Position numbers and translations under genes: made by a program
In this document: piece by piece, positions 47,491 through 57,512 of the stretch
Layout of the letters: each line of letters opens with the position of its first letter
Position numbering within the stretch: the first letter of the stretch is position 1
Assembly: GCF_037325665.1 (NCBI RefSeq)
Contig: NW_027128233.1
Span: forward strand, 265,001 to 329,000
DNA length: 64,000 nt
Direction: 5' to 3'
Source: Littorina saxatilis
Lineage: Eukaryota > Mollusca > Gastropoda > Littorinimorpha > Littorinidae
The notes under the pieces: model-generated
What the model was told of the DNA's origin: nothing
What the model saw: the letters and a program-made list of their open reading frames with translations, nothing else
Database searches by the model: none

Positions 47491-47609
47491 CAGAAGAAAG
47501 ATGAGCTGTGAGGACATGCTTCAAAGAGACTTCCCATGTCATTGTGTGTGTTGATTCAAATTAACTCAGCTTGAGTACAAGTGTTGTTGGTTATGCGTCG
47601 TGTTTGTCA
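47491..47609 (+). pseudogene. Duplicated MESD exon 5 terminus with acceptor and KKDEL-stop
   Basis: TTTACAG ends at 47493 and is followed by AAG AAA GAT GAG CTG TGA (KKDEL and stop), then the start of a 3' UTR copy (GACTTCCCATGTCATTGTGT). The reading phase equals that of the true exon 5, so splicing from exon 4 would still end in KDEL. No evidence of use. Confidence 0.65.
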
Positions 47610-48467
47610 CTTGTGGATATCACAGTCATGACGGTAATAGGAGTCAAACTTGTGGATATCACAGTCATGACGGTAATAGGAGTCAAACTTGTGGATATCA
47701 CAGTCATGACGGTAATAGGAGTCAAACTTGTGGATATCACAATCATGACGGTAATAGGAGTCAAACTTGTGGATATCACAGTCATGACGGTAATAGGAGT
47801 CAAACTTGTGGATATCACAATCATGACCGTAATAGGAGTCAAACTTGTGGATATCACAGTCATGACGGTAATAGGAGTCAAACTTGTGGATATCACAGTC
47901 ATGACGGTAATAGGAGTCAAACTTGTGGATATCACAATCATGACGGTAATAGGAGTCAAACTTGTGGATATCACAATCATGACCGTAATAGGAGTCAAAC
48001 TTGTGGATATCACAGTCATGACGGTAATAGGAGTCAAACTTGTGGATATCACAGGCATGACGGTAATAGGAGTCAAACTTGTGGATATCACAAGCATGAC
48101 CGTAATAGGAGTCAAACTTGTGGATATCACAATCATGACCGTAATAGGAGTCAAACTTGTGGATATCACAATCATGACTGTAATAGGAGTCAGACTTGTG
48201 GATATCACAATCATGACGGTAATAGGAGTCAAACTTGTGGATATCACAATCATGACGGTAATAGGAGTCAAACTTGTGGATAACACAATCATGACGGTAA
48301 GAGGAGTCAAACTTGTGGATAACACAATCATGACGGTAATAGGAGTCAAACTTGTGGATATCACAATCATGACGGTAATAGGAGTCAAACTTGTGGATAT
48401 CACAATCATGACGGTAATAGGAGTCAAACTTGTGGATATCACAATCATGACGGTAATAGGAGTCAAA
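47610..48467. repeat. 39-bp minisatellite, 22 units
   Basis: 858 bp, exactly 22 x 39. The unit (CTTGTGGATATCACAATCAT, GACGGTAATAGGAGTCAAA) derives from the MESD 3' UTR (CCTGTGGATAACTGAATCAT ... GTGTCAAACTGG). Since 39 is a multiple of three, several frames on both strands stay open, one for 318 codons. Few substitutions between units: young array. Confidence 0.95.
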
Positions 48468-48829
48468 CTTGTGAATCAGGCACACGTACACAAAATGTTT
48501 TGGATCAGGGTTGCACAGGCAATCTAAATCTCTGCAATTTCGCTAAAAGCAACAAAAAAACTAAATCTATACCAAAATAGTGGGGTTTTTTTTACATGCA
48601 AAATTTATCTCTCACTAGAGGGGGGTTAAGTTCATATTTACAAGGCCTAAATGCTTCAGCTTCTTGGGCTTTTGCCCCAAGACCCCCACCAAGGGACTTG
48701 CCCATGAACTCCGCCAGGGTAGCTGCGGGCTCCCGGGATCCCCGGCAATTTTGTTTCTTTGAAACTCGTTCTTCCTTGAATGGATTGCCTGTTACAGTAA
48801 CATGATAAGGAACAAGAGTAGTGTCAGTG
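48468..48829. repeat. End of MESD copy B plus an inserted GC-rich repeat
   Basis: 48468-48510 finishes the UTR copy (CACGTACACAAAATGTTTTG, GATCAGGGTTGC). From about 48520 to 48780 an unrelated block with GGGCTTTTGCCCCAAGACCC and TGCGGGCTCCCGGGATCCCC looks like an inserted element; ends not resolved. Confidence 0.5.
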
Positions 48830-49196
48830 TAACCCCCCGCGGGTTAGGGGGAATAATTTACCCAATGCTCCCCAGCATGTCGTAGGAGGCAACTAACGGA
48901 TTCTGTTTCTCTTTTTACCCTTGTTAAGTGTTTCTTGAATAGAATATAGTCAATTTTTGTAAAGATTTTAGTCAAGCAGTATGTAAGAAATGTTAAGTCC
49001 TTTGTACTGGAAACTTGCATTCTCCCAGTAAGGTCATATATTGTTCTACGTTGCAAGCCCCTGGAGCAAATTTTTGATTAGTGCTTTTGTGAACAAGAAA
49101 CAATTGACAAGTGGCTCTATCCCATCTCCCCCCTTTCCCCGTCGCGATATAACCTTCGTGGTTGAAAATGACGTTAAACACCAAATAAAGAAAGCA
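48830..49196 (+). mobile_element. SINE-C copy 2
   Basis: CCCCCCGCGGGTTAGGGGGA, ATAATTTACCCAATGC to AACACCAAATAAAGAAAG. Inserted between MESD copies B and C. Confidence 0.85.
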
Positions 49197-49229
49197 AAGA
49201 AAGTGTCAGTGTATGAAGGCTTTTTAAAA

Positions 49230-50035
49230 AAAGTGATCCTTTGTATGTGTTGAAATTCAGATTAATGCACGTTTTATTGGTTATCCATGATGTTCTTCAC
49301 TTGTAGATGAATTGTGCCATGTGATTTAAGAGTTGGGCCCATCACATACACAAAATGTGTTGCATCAGGGTTACATTTACATGGTAAAACGGTAGGGTCG
49401 GTAGGGAAGTTTTTTCTCCTTTAGTTTTTGGCTCACGAAGTGTAGCCTATGCGATCGTAACTTTGTCTGTCTGTGCGTGTGTGCGTGTGTATGTCTGTGG
49501 TAGAAACTTTAACATTTCGTCATTTGAAGACGTCACATTATGGCGTAAGAGGGTTAGACGTCACGCGTCTCAGTCATTGTTATTTTGAGCGGGCCGAGAC
49601 TAGTTGGCAGTCGTGTCCCTGTAAGTAGGCTACATGCAGACAGACAGATCTAGATCTAGTGTCTCGCTTTCTTGCACAGTTTCACCTATGCTTACTGTGT
49701 GTGTGTGTGTATGTGTGATGGAGTGATTGAGTTTGTGTTACTGTTTGTCGATTTCTTACGTGAGCCTTGAAGGCTTCGCCACTTGTTATTTTTATTTTAT
49801 TTTTTCGGAAAGCTGAACATGTGCATTTAGATTTCGTTTGGGTAGTGAGGGTAATGATGCTGAGTATTAACCAGGGAAACGTCCCAAAACTGAATGTTTG
49901 ACTTGCACCTTGTGAAGTTCACTCACTTTTCTTTGATTTTTTCACTTGATTGTCTCCCTTGGCCTGTCACCCTCACACATTTTCAGAGCTGTTCAACTTT
50001 CTTCTTTTTTTCTGTGGTGTTGGAGGGGTGGGTTA
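49230..50035 (+). repeat. MESD 3'-end tandem copy C
   Basis: CGTTTTATTGGTTATCCATG, AGATGAATTGTGCCATGTGA, CACAAAATGTGTTGCATCAG, then, beyond the MITE at 49431-49789, AAAGCTGAACATGTGC, GTAGTGAGGGTAATGATGCT and GATTGTCTCCCTTGGCCTGT. Confidence 0.8.
49431..49789 (+). mobile_element. MITE-E copy 4
   Basis: TTTGGCTCACGAAGTGTAGC to CTTACGTGAGCCTTGAAGGC, TTCGCCACTTGTT. The TG arrays are short here (AGTGTAGCC...TGCGTGTGTGCG and 49697-49717), and the element is about 120-155 bp shorter than the other three copies. Confidence 0.85.
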
Positions 50036-50640
50036 CAGAAAAAAGATGAACTGAGACTTCCCATGTGATTGTGTGTGTTCATTCAAACTCAGCTAGAGGA
50101 CGCAAGTTTTGTTGGTTATACATGATGTTCTTCACTTGTGGATCAATCGTGCCATGTAATTTGAGTGTCAGACTTGTAAATTAGGCTCATCACGCACACA
50201 AGATGTGTTGCATCAGGGTGACATTAACCTGGCTAAAAAGTAGGGTCAGCAGGAAAGTTGTTTTTCTCCTCTGGTGTTTTAGTTTGTTTTATTGCTGTTG
50301 TTGTCGGTTTTTTTGTGTGCAAAGCTGAACATGTTAACTTTGATTTTGTTTGATTTGTGAGGGTGAAGCTGCTCATAATTATCAGGGAAACATCTCAAAA
50401 CTAAATTGATGGCCTGTTCATTGAATAGTTCACCCATTCAGCTTTGATTTCAAATTCAATAAAACTTTATTGTCTGAATGTAACAAACAGACATTTTTCT
50501 TTTGGCTTGTGTATATCATCTTCCCTTGATTATCTCCCTTGGCCTGTCACCCTCAAACGTTTTCAGTGCTGTTTTTCACCATCTTTTTTTTCTTTTTGTT
50601 GTTGTTAGGGACGGAGGGTGGTTGCCTTAGATGTCATAAC
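50036..50640 (+). repeat. MESD 3'-end tandem copy D with exon 5 terminus
   Basis: GGGTTACAG ends at 50038 and is followed by AAAAAAGATGAACTGAGACT: the KKDEL codons survive but the stop codon is changed. The UTR words follow (GGACGCAAGTTTTGTTGGTT, GGATCAATCGTGCCATG, CATCAGGGTGACATTAACCT). A 70-bp unrelated insert lies near 50446-50515. Confidence 0.75.
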
Positions 50641-50861
50641 ATTTTCCTCACCCCTCCTTCTTTTCAAAAAAAGTGACTGCCAACAGCTTTCATTTTAAGA
50701 AATAATATGTAGGCCTATGTGCCTTATTGTGTGAGGTTGCAAAGCGCATGGGATTCACCAATGTTTTCATCTTTTGTTTGTGTAAGTGTTAATCCCAAGC
50801 ATAACATCTGCTGGGTCAGTTGAGTTGCATGAGGAGAGTTGATACCATTACAGTGTTAAAA

Positions 50862-51119
50862 TATGTGACCCTCCACCACGAAATGAGTCGCATGTCACCT
50901 TTGCATGATTTTCATATTTATACATTTTCATAAAGAGTTTTGTATGCTCTATCCAGTGGTGAAACCCGTTTTAGAAAAGAGCGAAAACTGTTTGAGTTAT
51001 AAGCCTGTGACTAAGGTGACCCTCACACTGTTACCAGACACATCCCGGACTTATATTAAGCCTTGCGCAAAACCGCGCGAGGTGACATTCGACTCATTCC
51101 ATGGTGGAGGGTCACATAT
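50862..51119. mobile_element. MITE with GTGACCCTCCACCA ends
   Basis: The 19-bp ends AATATGTGACCCTCCACCA and TGGTGGAGGGTCACATATT are perfectly inverted; TA is the probable duplication. The 154-codon open frame crossing it is chance. Confidence 0.85.
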
Positions 51120-51229
51120 TATTATGTTCTTCCAACATGTATTGTCACTTTGGTATGGTTTAGATAGGAACTTGCAAGTTTATTACAATGGCAACTTGTT
51201 TTTCACACACAGGCAGCCTGGCACGCACG

Positions 51230-51303
51230 CTCTCACAAACATACACACACATGCGCATACGCACGCAAATGCGCACACACACACACACATGCTGTGTACA
51301 CAG
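51230..51303. repeat. CA-rich tract
   Basis: Short CA/CGCA tract. Confidence 0.8.
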
Positions 51304-51331
51304 ATACTCTGTGTTAGTTTCTTTTTTGTAG

Positions 51332-51577
51332 GGCTGTGGGCATCTTGTTATGGAAAGACTTTGTATTGAAAATGTTCACTATTAACTCACTTAATTATAC
51401 TGCCAAGTATATACTGCTGGATTATTCTTCTGAAGTGATCGCAACAGTTTATCAGTACACTATATTCATGTCTTGTATTTGTAGGGCTGTGGGCATATCT
51501 TGTTATGAAAAGACTCTGTATTGAAAATGTTCACTATTAACTCACTTAATTATACTGCTATGTATATATACTGCTGG
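51332..51577. repeat. 150-bp tandem duplication
   Basis: GGGCTGTGGGCATCTTGTTA at 51332 and its near copy at 51485 head two blocks, each running through GTATTGAAAATGTTCACTAT and ATTAACTCACTTAATTATAC. SINE-C copy 3 sits at the end of the second block. Confidence 0.85.
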
Positions 51578-51944
51578 GCCCCCCGCGGGTTAGGGGGAAG
51601 AATTTACCCGATGCTCCCCAGCATGTCGTAAGAGGCGACTAACGGATTCTGTTTCTCCTTTTACCCTTGTTAAGTGTTTCTTGTATAGAATATAGTCAAT
51701 TTTTGTAAAGATTTTGGTCAAGCAGTATGTAAGAAATGTTAAGTCCTTTGTACTGGAAACTTGCATTCTCCCAGTAAGGTAATACATTGTACTACGTTGC
51801 AAGCCCCTGGAGCAAATGTTTGATTAGTGCTTTTGTGAACAAGAAACAATTGACAAGTGGCTCTATCCCATATCCCCCATTTCCCCGTCGCGATATAACC
51901 TTGAATGGTTGAAACGACGTTAAACACCAAATAAAGAAAGAAAG
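51577..51944 (+). mobile_element. SINE-C copy 3
   Basis: CCCCCCGCGGGTTAGGGGGA to AAACACCAAATAAAGAAAGA; full length. Confidence 0.9.
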
Positions 51945-52290
51945 ATTAAAATGGAGGTACATTTACAGAGGTTATGAACACAACATCTCAGAAAGGAGGG
52001 TCTGAAATTGGGGGGTCTTAAAAGGGGGGTTCCACGGTTCTACCTCCCAATTTAAGACTCGATCCCTCCCTTTGAAGTCATCCTGCTTTCTTTCATTTTT
52101 TTCACATCCTCTGTACGCTTACCCCCATTTTAAGACTCCCTCATTTTTATGACCTGCTTTCCTCAGATTTGAAGGTCTTAAAAGGGGTTCCACTGTGTCA
52201 TGACCAAAACTAACCTGAAATAACAGGCCACCTGCAATGTAGGGACACTAGTTTTTCTGGTTTCAAGGGTGTCCTTTCATTGCAGGTACC
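51945..52290. mobile_element. Fragments of two TA-type MITEs
   Basis: 51945-52200: TTAAAATGGAGGTACATTTA, GGGGGGTTCCACGGTTC, TTAAAAGGGGTTCCACTGTG belong to the CAGTGGAACC family. 52200-52290: ACCTGCAATGTAGGGACACT and GCAGGTACCGCTGG belong to the CAGTGGTACC family. Confidence 0.65.
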
Positions 52291-52310
52291 GCTGGATAAG
52301 GTTGAATGTT

Positions 52311-52697
52311 GCTGCTTCTTCTTCTTCTTCATCTGCGTTCGTGAGCTGAAACTCCCACGTACACTCGGGTTTTTTGCACGAGTGGAATTTTACGTGTATG
52401 ACCGTTTTTTACCCCGCCATTTAGGCAGCCATACGCCGTTTTCGGAGGAAGCATGCTGGGTATTTTCGTGTTTCTATAACCCACCGAACTCTGACATGGA
52501 TTACAGGATCTTTTTCGTGCGCACTTAAGGTCTTGTGCTTGCGTGTACACACGGGGGGTGTTCGGACACCGAGGAGAGTCTGCACACAAAGTTGACTCAG
52601 AAATAAATTTCTCGCCGAACGTGGGGACGAACTCACGCTGACAGCGGCCAACTGGATACAAATCCAGCGCGCTACCGACTGAGCTACATCCCCGCCC
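52311..52697 (-). mobile_element. SINE-A copy (first tRNA head), full length
   Basis: (CTT)n at 52315, body AATACCCAGCATGC reversed, head TGAGCTACATCCCCGCCCC at the right. Very similar to the copies at 36030 and 19691. Confidence 0.9.
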
Positions 52698-53228
52698 CAA
52701 TGTTGCTGCTGAAACTTTCTGAGTGAAGAAAATAACAAATCTTTACAAAAAATAATGGCATTCTAACTTATGAGATAATGGATGTCGTGATGCAGTACTC
52801 GCATCCCTTTTGAATAATCAAACTGGATCAGTGAATGAAAGAAGAGCTAAGCTGATAGAACTTTTATGCAAGTAACATTTTTTATTTGTAGAGTTCAATC
52901 CATACATTGACTAGCATTACTAGATACGATTGATTAATCTGTATTTTGGGGTGTCACCAAAATTACAGGAATTTACATCCATTTATTTTAGTTTAATACA
53001 TGTATATATGGTAAAGGTACACGCAGTCCTAAAAATTCACATGAAAACTTGGGATCACAATCTTAGATCTGAGCAGGATTTTTTTGTTACTTTGTGCAAG
53101 ACAATGCCCTGCTTGGAAACTTACGACAAATCAACATTTAGATTGCTTGCTGTGCAGAGTGGGAACTATTGTTGATGAATTATTTTAGCAAATTGACAGT
53201 AGGGTGAATTCATAAGAAAAAAATCCCA
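52698..53228. other. Non-coding, nothing recognised
   Basis: AT-rich, no supported feature. Confidence 0.35.
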
Positions 53229-53241
53229 CTCTGTACAAAGA

Positions 53242-53551
53242 GTTGGGGGCCCGGGTAGCTCAGGTGGTAGAGCACTGGACTTGTGATCGGAAGGTCGCTG
53301 GTTCGAATCCGGGCCGGGACGGACACGGGTCATCTTTATGTGCAGACCCAGAGACGGTACGTATCCATCTCCCACCTCCGTGTCACCACAGTGGCACGGA
53401 AAAGATCTCGATCATTCTGCCATAAGTGCAGATGGCTGATACCACTTAAACACGCATACACTTATGTAGTTCATCTAAAGTTGGGTTAAAACCCGGAAAC
53501 AAATATGACCCTAATGGCTTTGCCGTGAGGGCGTAAAACTTGAATTTCTCT
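53242..53551 (+). mobile_element. SINE-B, complete copy
   Basis: Head GCCCGGGTAGCTCAGGTGGT, AGAGCACTGGACTTGTGATC, GGTTCGAATCCGGGCCGGG is strongly tRNA-like, with anticodon-loop TTGTGAT. A 13-bp target duplication CTCTGTACAAAGA lies at 53229-53241 and 53552-53564, so this is a retroposed SINE, not a tRNA gene. The body (GATGGCTGATACCACTTAAA) identifies the other fragments. Confidence 0.9.
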
Positions 53552-53809
53552 CTCTGTACAAAGATCAAGCAGCGGAATCATTTACAATGGGATGGCCAGT
53601 GCCTTTGAATGTATATGTGTGCATGTATGATGATTAATGCTATTGAGTTGGCGAACAACCATTCCACAGCGATCGCGTTTACCGGTATTTTACCGGTTAA
53701 GATTCGCCAATACCGGAAAAAAGTGGATGTCGGTCAGACGTACCGATTGTTATTTGGTTTGACCGGTAAAAAAAAAGTAGTAATTACAAAAATCGTTTGT
53801 CAGTACGAG

Positions 53810-53845
53810 GGAGGGAGAGAGAGAGAGGAGAGAGAGAGAAGAGAG

Positions 53846-53901
<56 letters not shown>

Positions 53902-53950
53902 CAGACTCAGAACTTTATTACAAAAGGAGAGAGAGAGAAAGAGAGAGATT
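53810..53950. repeat. GA microsatellite
   Basis: GAGAG tract with GGGA and GAAA interruptions. Confidence 0.9.
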
Positions 53951-54062
53951 TGGATGGCTTGTTGTGACAGCGCTACAATGTTGCGATTATGTCTCCATTG
54001 ATGACACTTGATGTCAAGGTGTCAAATATGACGTCAAAAATAACAAGGAGGCGAGCTCCGAA

Positions 54063-54284
54063 ATGTCTTTCAGTACGATTGTGCCAGATCTAAAGTATTT
54101 GCTAGCAGATTATTTGAGCAATGTAGGTGGTCAGGGAGCGGAGAAATCTTTCTTGTCGCCGAGAAAAAGATCTACACACACAGACATCAGACATCATACT
54201 TTTCGCGCCATTTCTTTCGGTTCCCGGTCCATCGCAAGTCACTCAGGGATTTTGACATCGGCTCTGCGCGTGAAAACTTTTTGA
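54063..54284 (+). CDS. Possible first exon of an unidentified gene
   Basis: ATG 54063 opens 73 codons, MSFSTIVPDLKYLLADYLSN, VGGQGAEKSFLSPRKRSTHT and on. TATGACGTCAA at 54027-54037 (a full TGACGTCA palindrome) lies 30 bp upstream. GTAAGT at 54319 is a possible donor just outside the frame. No homology recognised, no downstream exon seen. Confidence 0.25.
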   Translation: MSFSTIVPDLKYLLADYLSNVGGQGAEKSFLSPRKRSTHTDIRHHTFRAISFGSRSIASHSGILTSALRVKTF

Positions 54285-54358
54285 CAACAAAGAATAGGCG
54301 AAAGTGAAACTGTAACAGTAAGTAACTAGTGAGTAAGTATTGGCCCTAGATTATACAC

Positions 54359-56235
54359 GTGCATTTGACTATCTCCAAGGAATTCATGCTATGGGCTTTC
54401 AGAAAATTCGGATTTGGCGAGAATTTTACGCATTGGGTTAAAGTTCTCACAAATGAGACCGAAAGTAGTATTAACTACCTTGGCTGGATTTCCGAACCAT
54501 TCCCGATTGAGACAGGAATTCGCCAAGGCTGCCCGTTTTCGCCAATGGCCTTCATTCTCGGACTGGAAATTCTTGCAATAAAGATTAGAAACGATCCAAG
54601 CATACACGGACTTCGATTACCTCGCTCCCAGATAGAGACTAACAACTCAATTGATATGATAAAATTAGCAATGTACGCTGACGACATTAGCATGCTATTA
54701 CAAGGAAAACAAGATCTGGAAAATGCAATGAAGCTTGTCACTGATTTCACGAAAATATCACAACTAAAAATTAATAAAAACAAAACGGAAGCAATGTGGC
54801 TAGGATCTCAAAAGGACAGCAGAGAATATCTCTGTGACTTAAAATGGAAAAAACAACTAAAGATTTTAGGTATACTCTTTAAAAATGATGTCACTGCATC
54901 AGACATAAATGAGAATTGGTCGGTAAGAATCGAAAAAATAGAAAGAATAATAAGCATATGGTCTAAAAGAAACCTTAGTATCACAGGCAAATTATGTATT
55001 GTAAAAAGTTTCTTGATTTCACAATTTGTATACCCAATGCAAGCTTTAAGTGCTCCAGCCACTATCCTACAGAAAGTAAATACAATCTTATTTAGATTTT
55101 TATGGAAAAAGAAGTACACAAATACACGAGCCTTTGAAAAGGTAAAAAGATGTGTAATGTGCAACGTAGGGGAGAATGGAGGTTGTAATATGATAAACAT
55201 AATAGATATGCAAGCCTCCTTTATGATGACATGGATAACTCAGTTAAAAATAGACACATCTGCCAAATGGAAATTAATACCAACCTACATCTTTAATGAA
55301 GTTGGAACAAACCTTTGCTGCCTCAATGCTACTGCCAATCCAAAAACATTTTTAGGACTCGAAAAAGTCAAATCTAAATTCTGGAAATCATGTCTAATTA
55401 AATGGCTTGAATTCAGAAATATATACCTGTCCAATACTGAATTCAAATATACCTGTCTCTGGAATAGCAAAGAGATAATGTACAGAAACAGACCTCTGTT
55501 CTTCAAGAGATGGACAAATGCATACATAAATTATGTCCAAGATATATGGACAGACGAGGGATTATTACCACTCGCACGTATTGCAGAAAAAATCGGGGAC
55601 TACCCTGCTCTGCTGTTTGATTATAACGCAATGCGAACCGCGCTCATTGCGCAATCATTGCGAGCTGACAATAACCAAACTCAAGAAGCGACTGTCTCTC
55701 TAGAACCTCAATCTCTTAAAAACTGGACTCCCAAAAAATGTAGATCACTACTTACCAAACAAAAAGCAAATACCCCTTGCTCAATACATTTGTGGATGAA
55801 TAAAGAAATCATTGGATGATAGCAAACAACTGCACCAAGGAAGAGCGACTAAGGCTACTTCACTGGAAGATATTGCATAATATCTACCCCACTAATATCT
55901 TACTACACAAAATGAAAAAACGTGAAAACAATCGCTGTAGTCTGTGTGGAGATATTGATTTCATTGAACATTTTTTCTTTAAATGCCCAAGAATATCACT
56001 TTTTTGGAAGAACGTAGAAAAGCAAATTTATATAAAAACAGGTTCACAGATAAAATTAAAAGAAACTGACGTTTTATTTGGTTTCCAACCGAACAAGCAA
56101 CAGGACCAAACTATAAGAAATATTAACTTTATTCTGCTTGTTGCAAAAATGTCAATAAGTATATACAAATACGGAGAAGGCTTTGACCCAAATTGTATAT
56201 TTGAAAGAGAGCTCTCCATTCGGCTTTTTGACTGA
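54359..56235 (+). pseudogene. LINE reverse transcriptase remnant (Tx1/L1 type)
   Basis: ALDYTRAFD just upstream of 54372 is motif A in another frame; the main frame then reads ISKEFMLWAFRKFGFG, GIRQGCPFSPMAFILGLEIL, MYADDISMLL (catalytic Asp pair), LKILGILF and SQFVYPMQALSAP. It stops at 55819. The C-terminal knuckle CSLCGDIDFIEHFFFKCPRI then SLFW continues from 55816 in another frame. Thus at least two frame changes besides the 5' truncation. The C..C...H....C pattern is usual for L1/Tx1 C-termini. Confidence 0.85.
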
Positions 56236-56374
56236 GAAACCCAGTACTATCATGCTATTGTAAATGACTCGTTGCAAATGTCAATGTATTAACTAAGGTG
56301 AACCAATGATGAAAACAATTATGACGAACAGCAAAATATATCATTATTATTAATTCATTTAAACACAACCATGG

Positions 56375-56900
56375 TAATAGAGAGAGAGAGAGTGAGGGAG
56401 GGAGAGTGAGGGAGAGAGGGAGAGGGAGAGAGAGAGGGAGAGAGGTAGAGAGAGATAGAGAGAGGACGAGAGAGAGAGAGAGAGAGAGAGGGGGAAAGGG
56501 GAGGGTGCGAGAGAGAGAGAGGTAGAGAAAGAACGGAGGGAGGGGTGGGAGAGAGTGAGCGAGAAAGAGAGATTTTCGAAGATTGTCCATGTTAAACGAA
56601 AGAATATTATTGCTATTTATAACCCTATCTGTTTATGTTTAAACTGTTCAGCATCGCTCACAGTATCAGAGAGAGAGAGAGAGAGAATGGTAGGGTTTAT
56701 ATTTAAACTGTTCAGCATCGCTCACAGTATCAGAGAGAGAGAGAGAGAGAGTGGCAGGGAGGGTGAGAGAGACAGAGAAGGGGAGAGGGGGAGAGCCGGA
56801 GAGAGAGAGGACGATTAAAGATAGAGAGAGGGAGAGAGGGGAGGGGAGGGGAGGGAGAGAGAGGATGGGGAGAGAGGATAGAGAAAGAGAGAAAGTGTGC
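56375..56900. repeat. GA-rich variable tract in the LINE 3' UTR
   Basis: GAGAG/GGGA blocks alternating with copies of a 30-bp word (near 56644, 56706, and without the GA block near 57028). The tract has probably grown after insertion or varies among copies. Confidence 0.8.
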
Positions 56901-57218
56901 AAATGCCAGTTGACGGAGAGAATTATAGCTAAATTATAATTGATTGAAAATATTGTACATTTTCGAAGATTGTCCATGTTAAACGAAAGAATGATATTAT
57001 TATTATTTATAACCCATTATGTTTACGTTTAAACTGTTCAGCTTCGCTCACAGTATCATACTCGTAGCGAGTCATATTGTAACTGAGGTTCAAAGAAAGG
57101 AAGAAAAATAGAGAAAAAAAAATAGAAAAAAAAAAAAAAAAATAAAAAAAAAAAAAATAAACTAGTGAGTAAGTCTTCCAGTTGCGTGATTACTATTTGC
57201 TTTCCTATTTTATTTCGG

Positions 57219-57221
<3 letters not shown>

Positions 57222-57296
<75 letters not shown>
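57222..57296. repeat. CT microsatellite
   Basis: Pure TC tract, followed by a run of about 23 G at 57345-57367. Confidence 0.95.
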
Positions 57297-57298
<2 letters not shown>

Positions 57299-57512
57299 GC
57301 GGCTGCTGATGTGTCACTGTCAAGTTGTGCGACAGTTGCTTTGAGGGGGGGGGGGGGGGGGGGGGGGAACGTCCACATATCACTGACATTGATAAACATT
57401 GATTTAATGTATTGTAAGTCATTGTTTGTCTTTTACTGGTTGCCTTGGCAAGCTCACCGATTTTCGTGAGAGCCTTGTAGCCAGCTCACTGATTCCATAG
57501 TTACCCCCCGCG

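Larger units (their letters stand above)
54339..57159 (+). mobile_element. Tx1/L1-like LINE, 5'-truncated, with 15-bp duplication
   Basis: AACTAGTGAGTAAGT flanks the insert at 54324-54338 and 57160-57174. The left end falls inside reverse transcriptase motif A; the right end is an A-rich tail (57097-57159). The 3' UTR holds GA tracts and three copies of AAACTGTTCAGCATCGCTCA. All marks of target-primed insertion are present. Confidence 0.9.

Noticed and set aside
47610-48467. CRISPR array
   Set aside because: Units are contiguous without spacers, and the DNA is eukaryotic.
47571-48527. 318-codon open frame and other long frames on both strands
   Set aside because: They only reflect a 39-bp tandem unit without stop codons; every repeat gives the same 13 residues and no start or splice context exists.
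50905-51369. 154-codon open frame
   Set aside because: Most of it lies in a MITE with 19-bp inverted ends and the rest is a CA tract.
53247-53320. tRNA gene with anticodon loop TTGTGAT
   Set aside because: It is the head of a 310-bp insert flanked by a 13-bp duplication and shared by fragments elsewhere, so it is a SINE.
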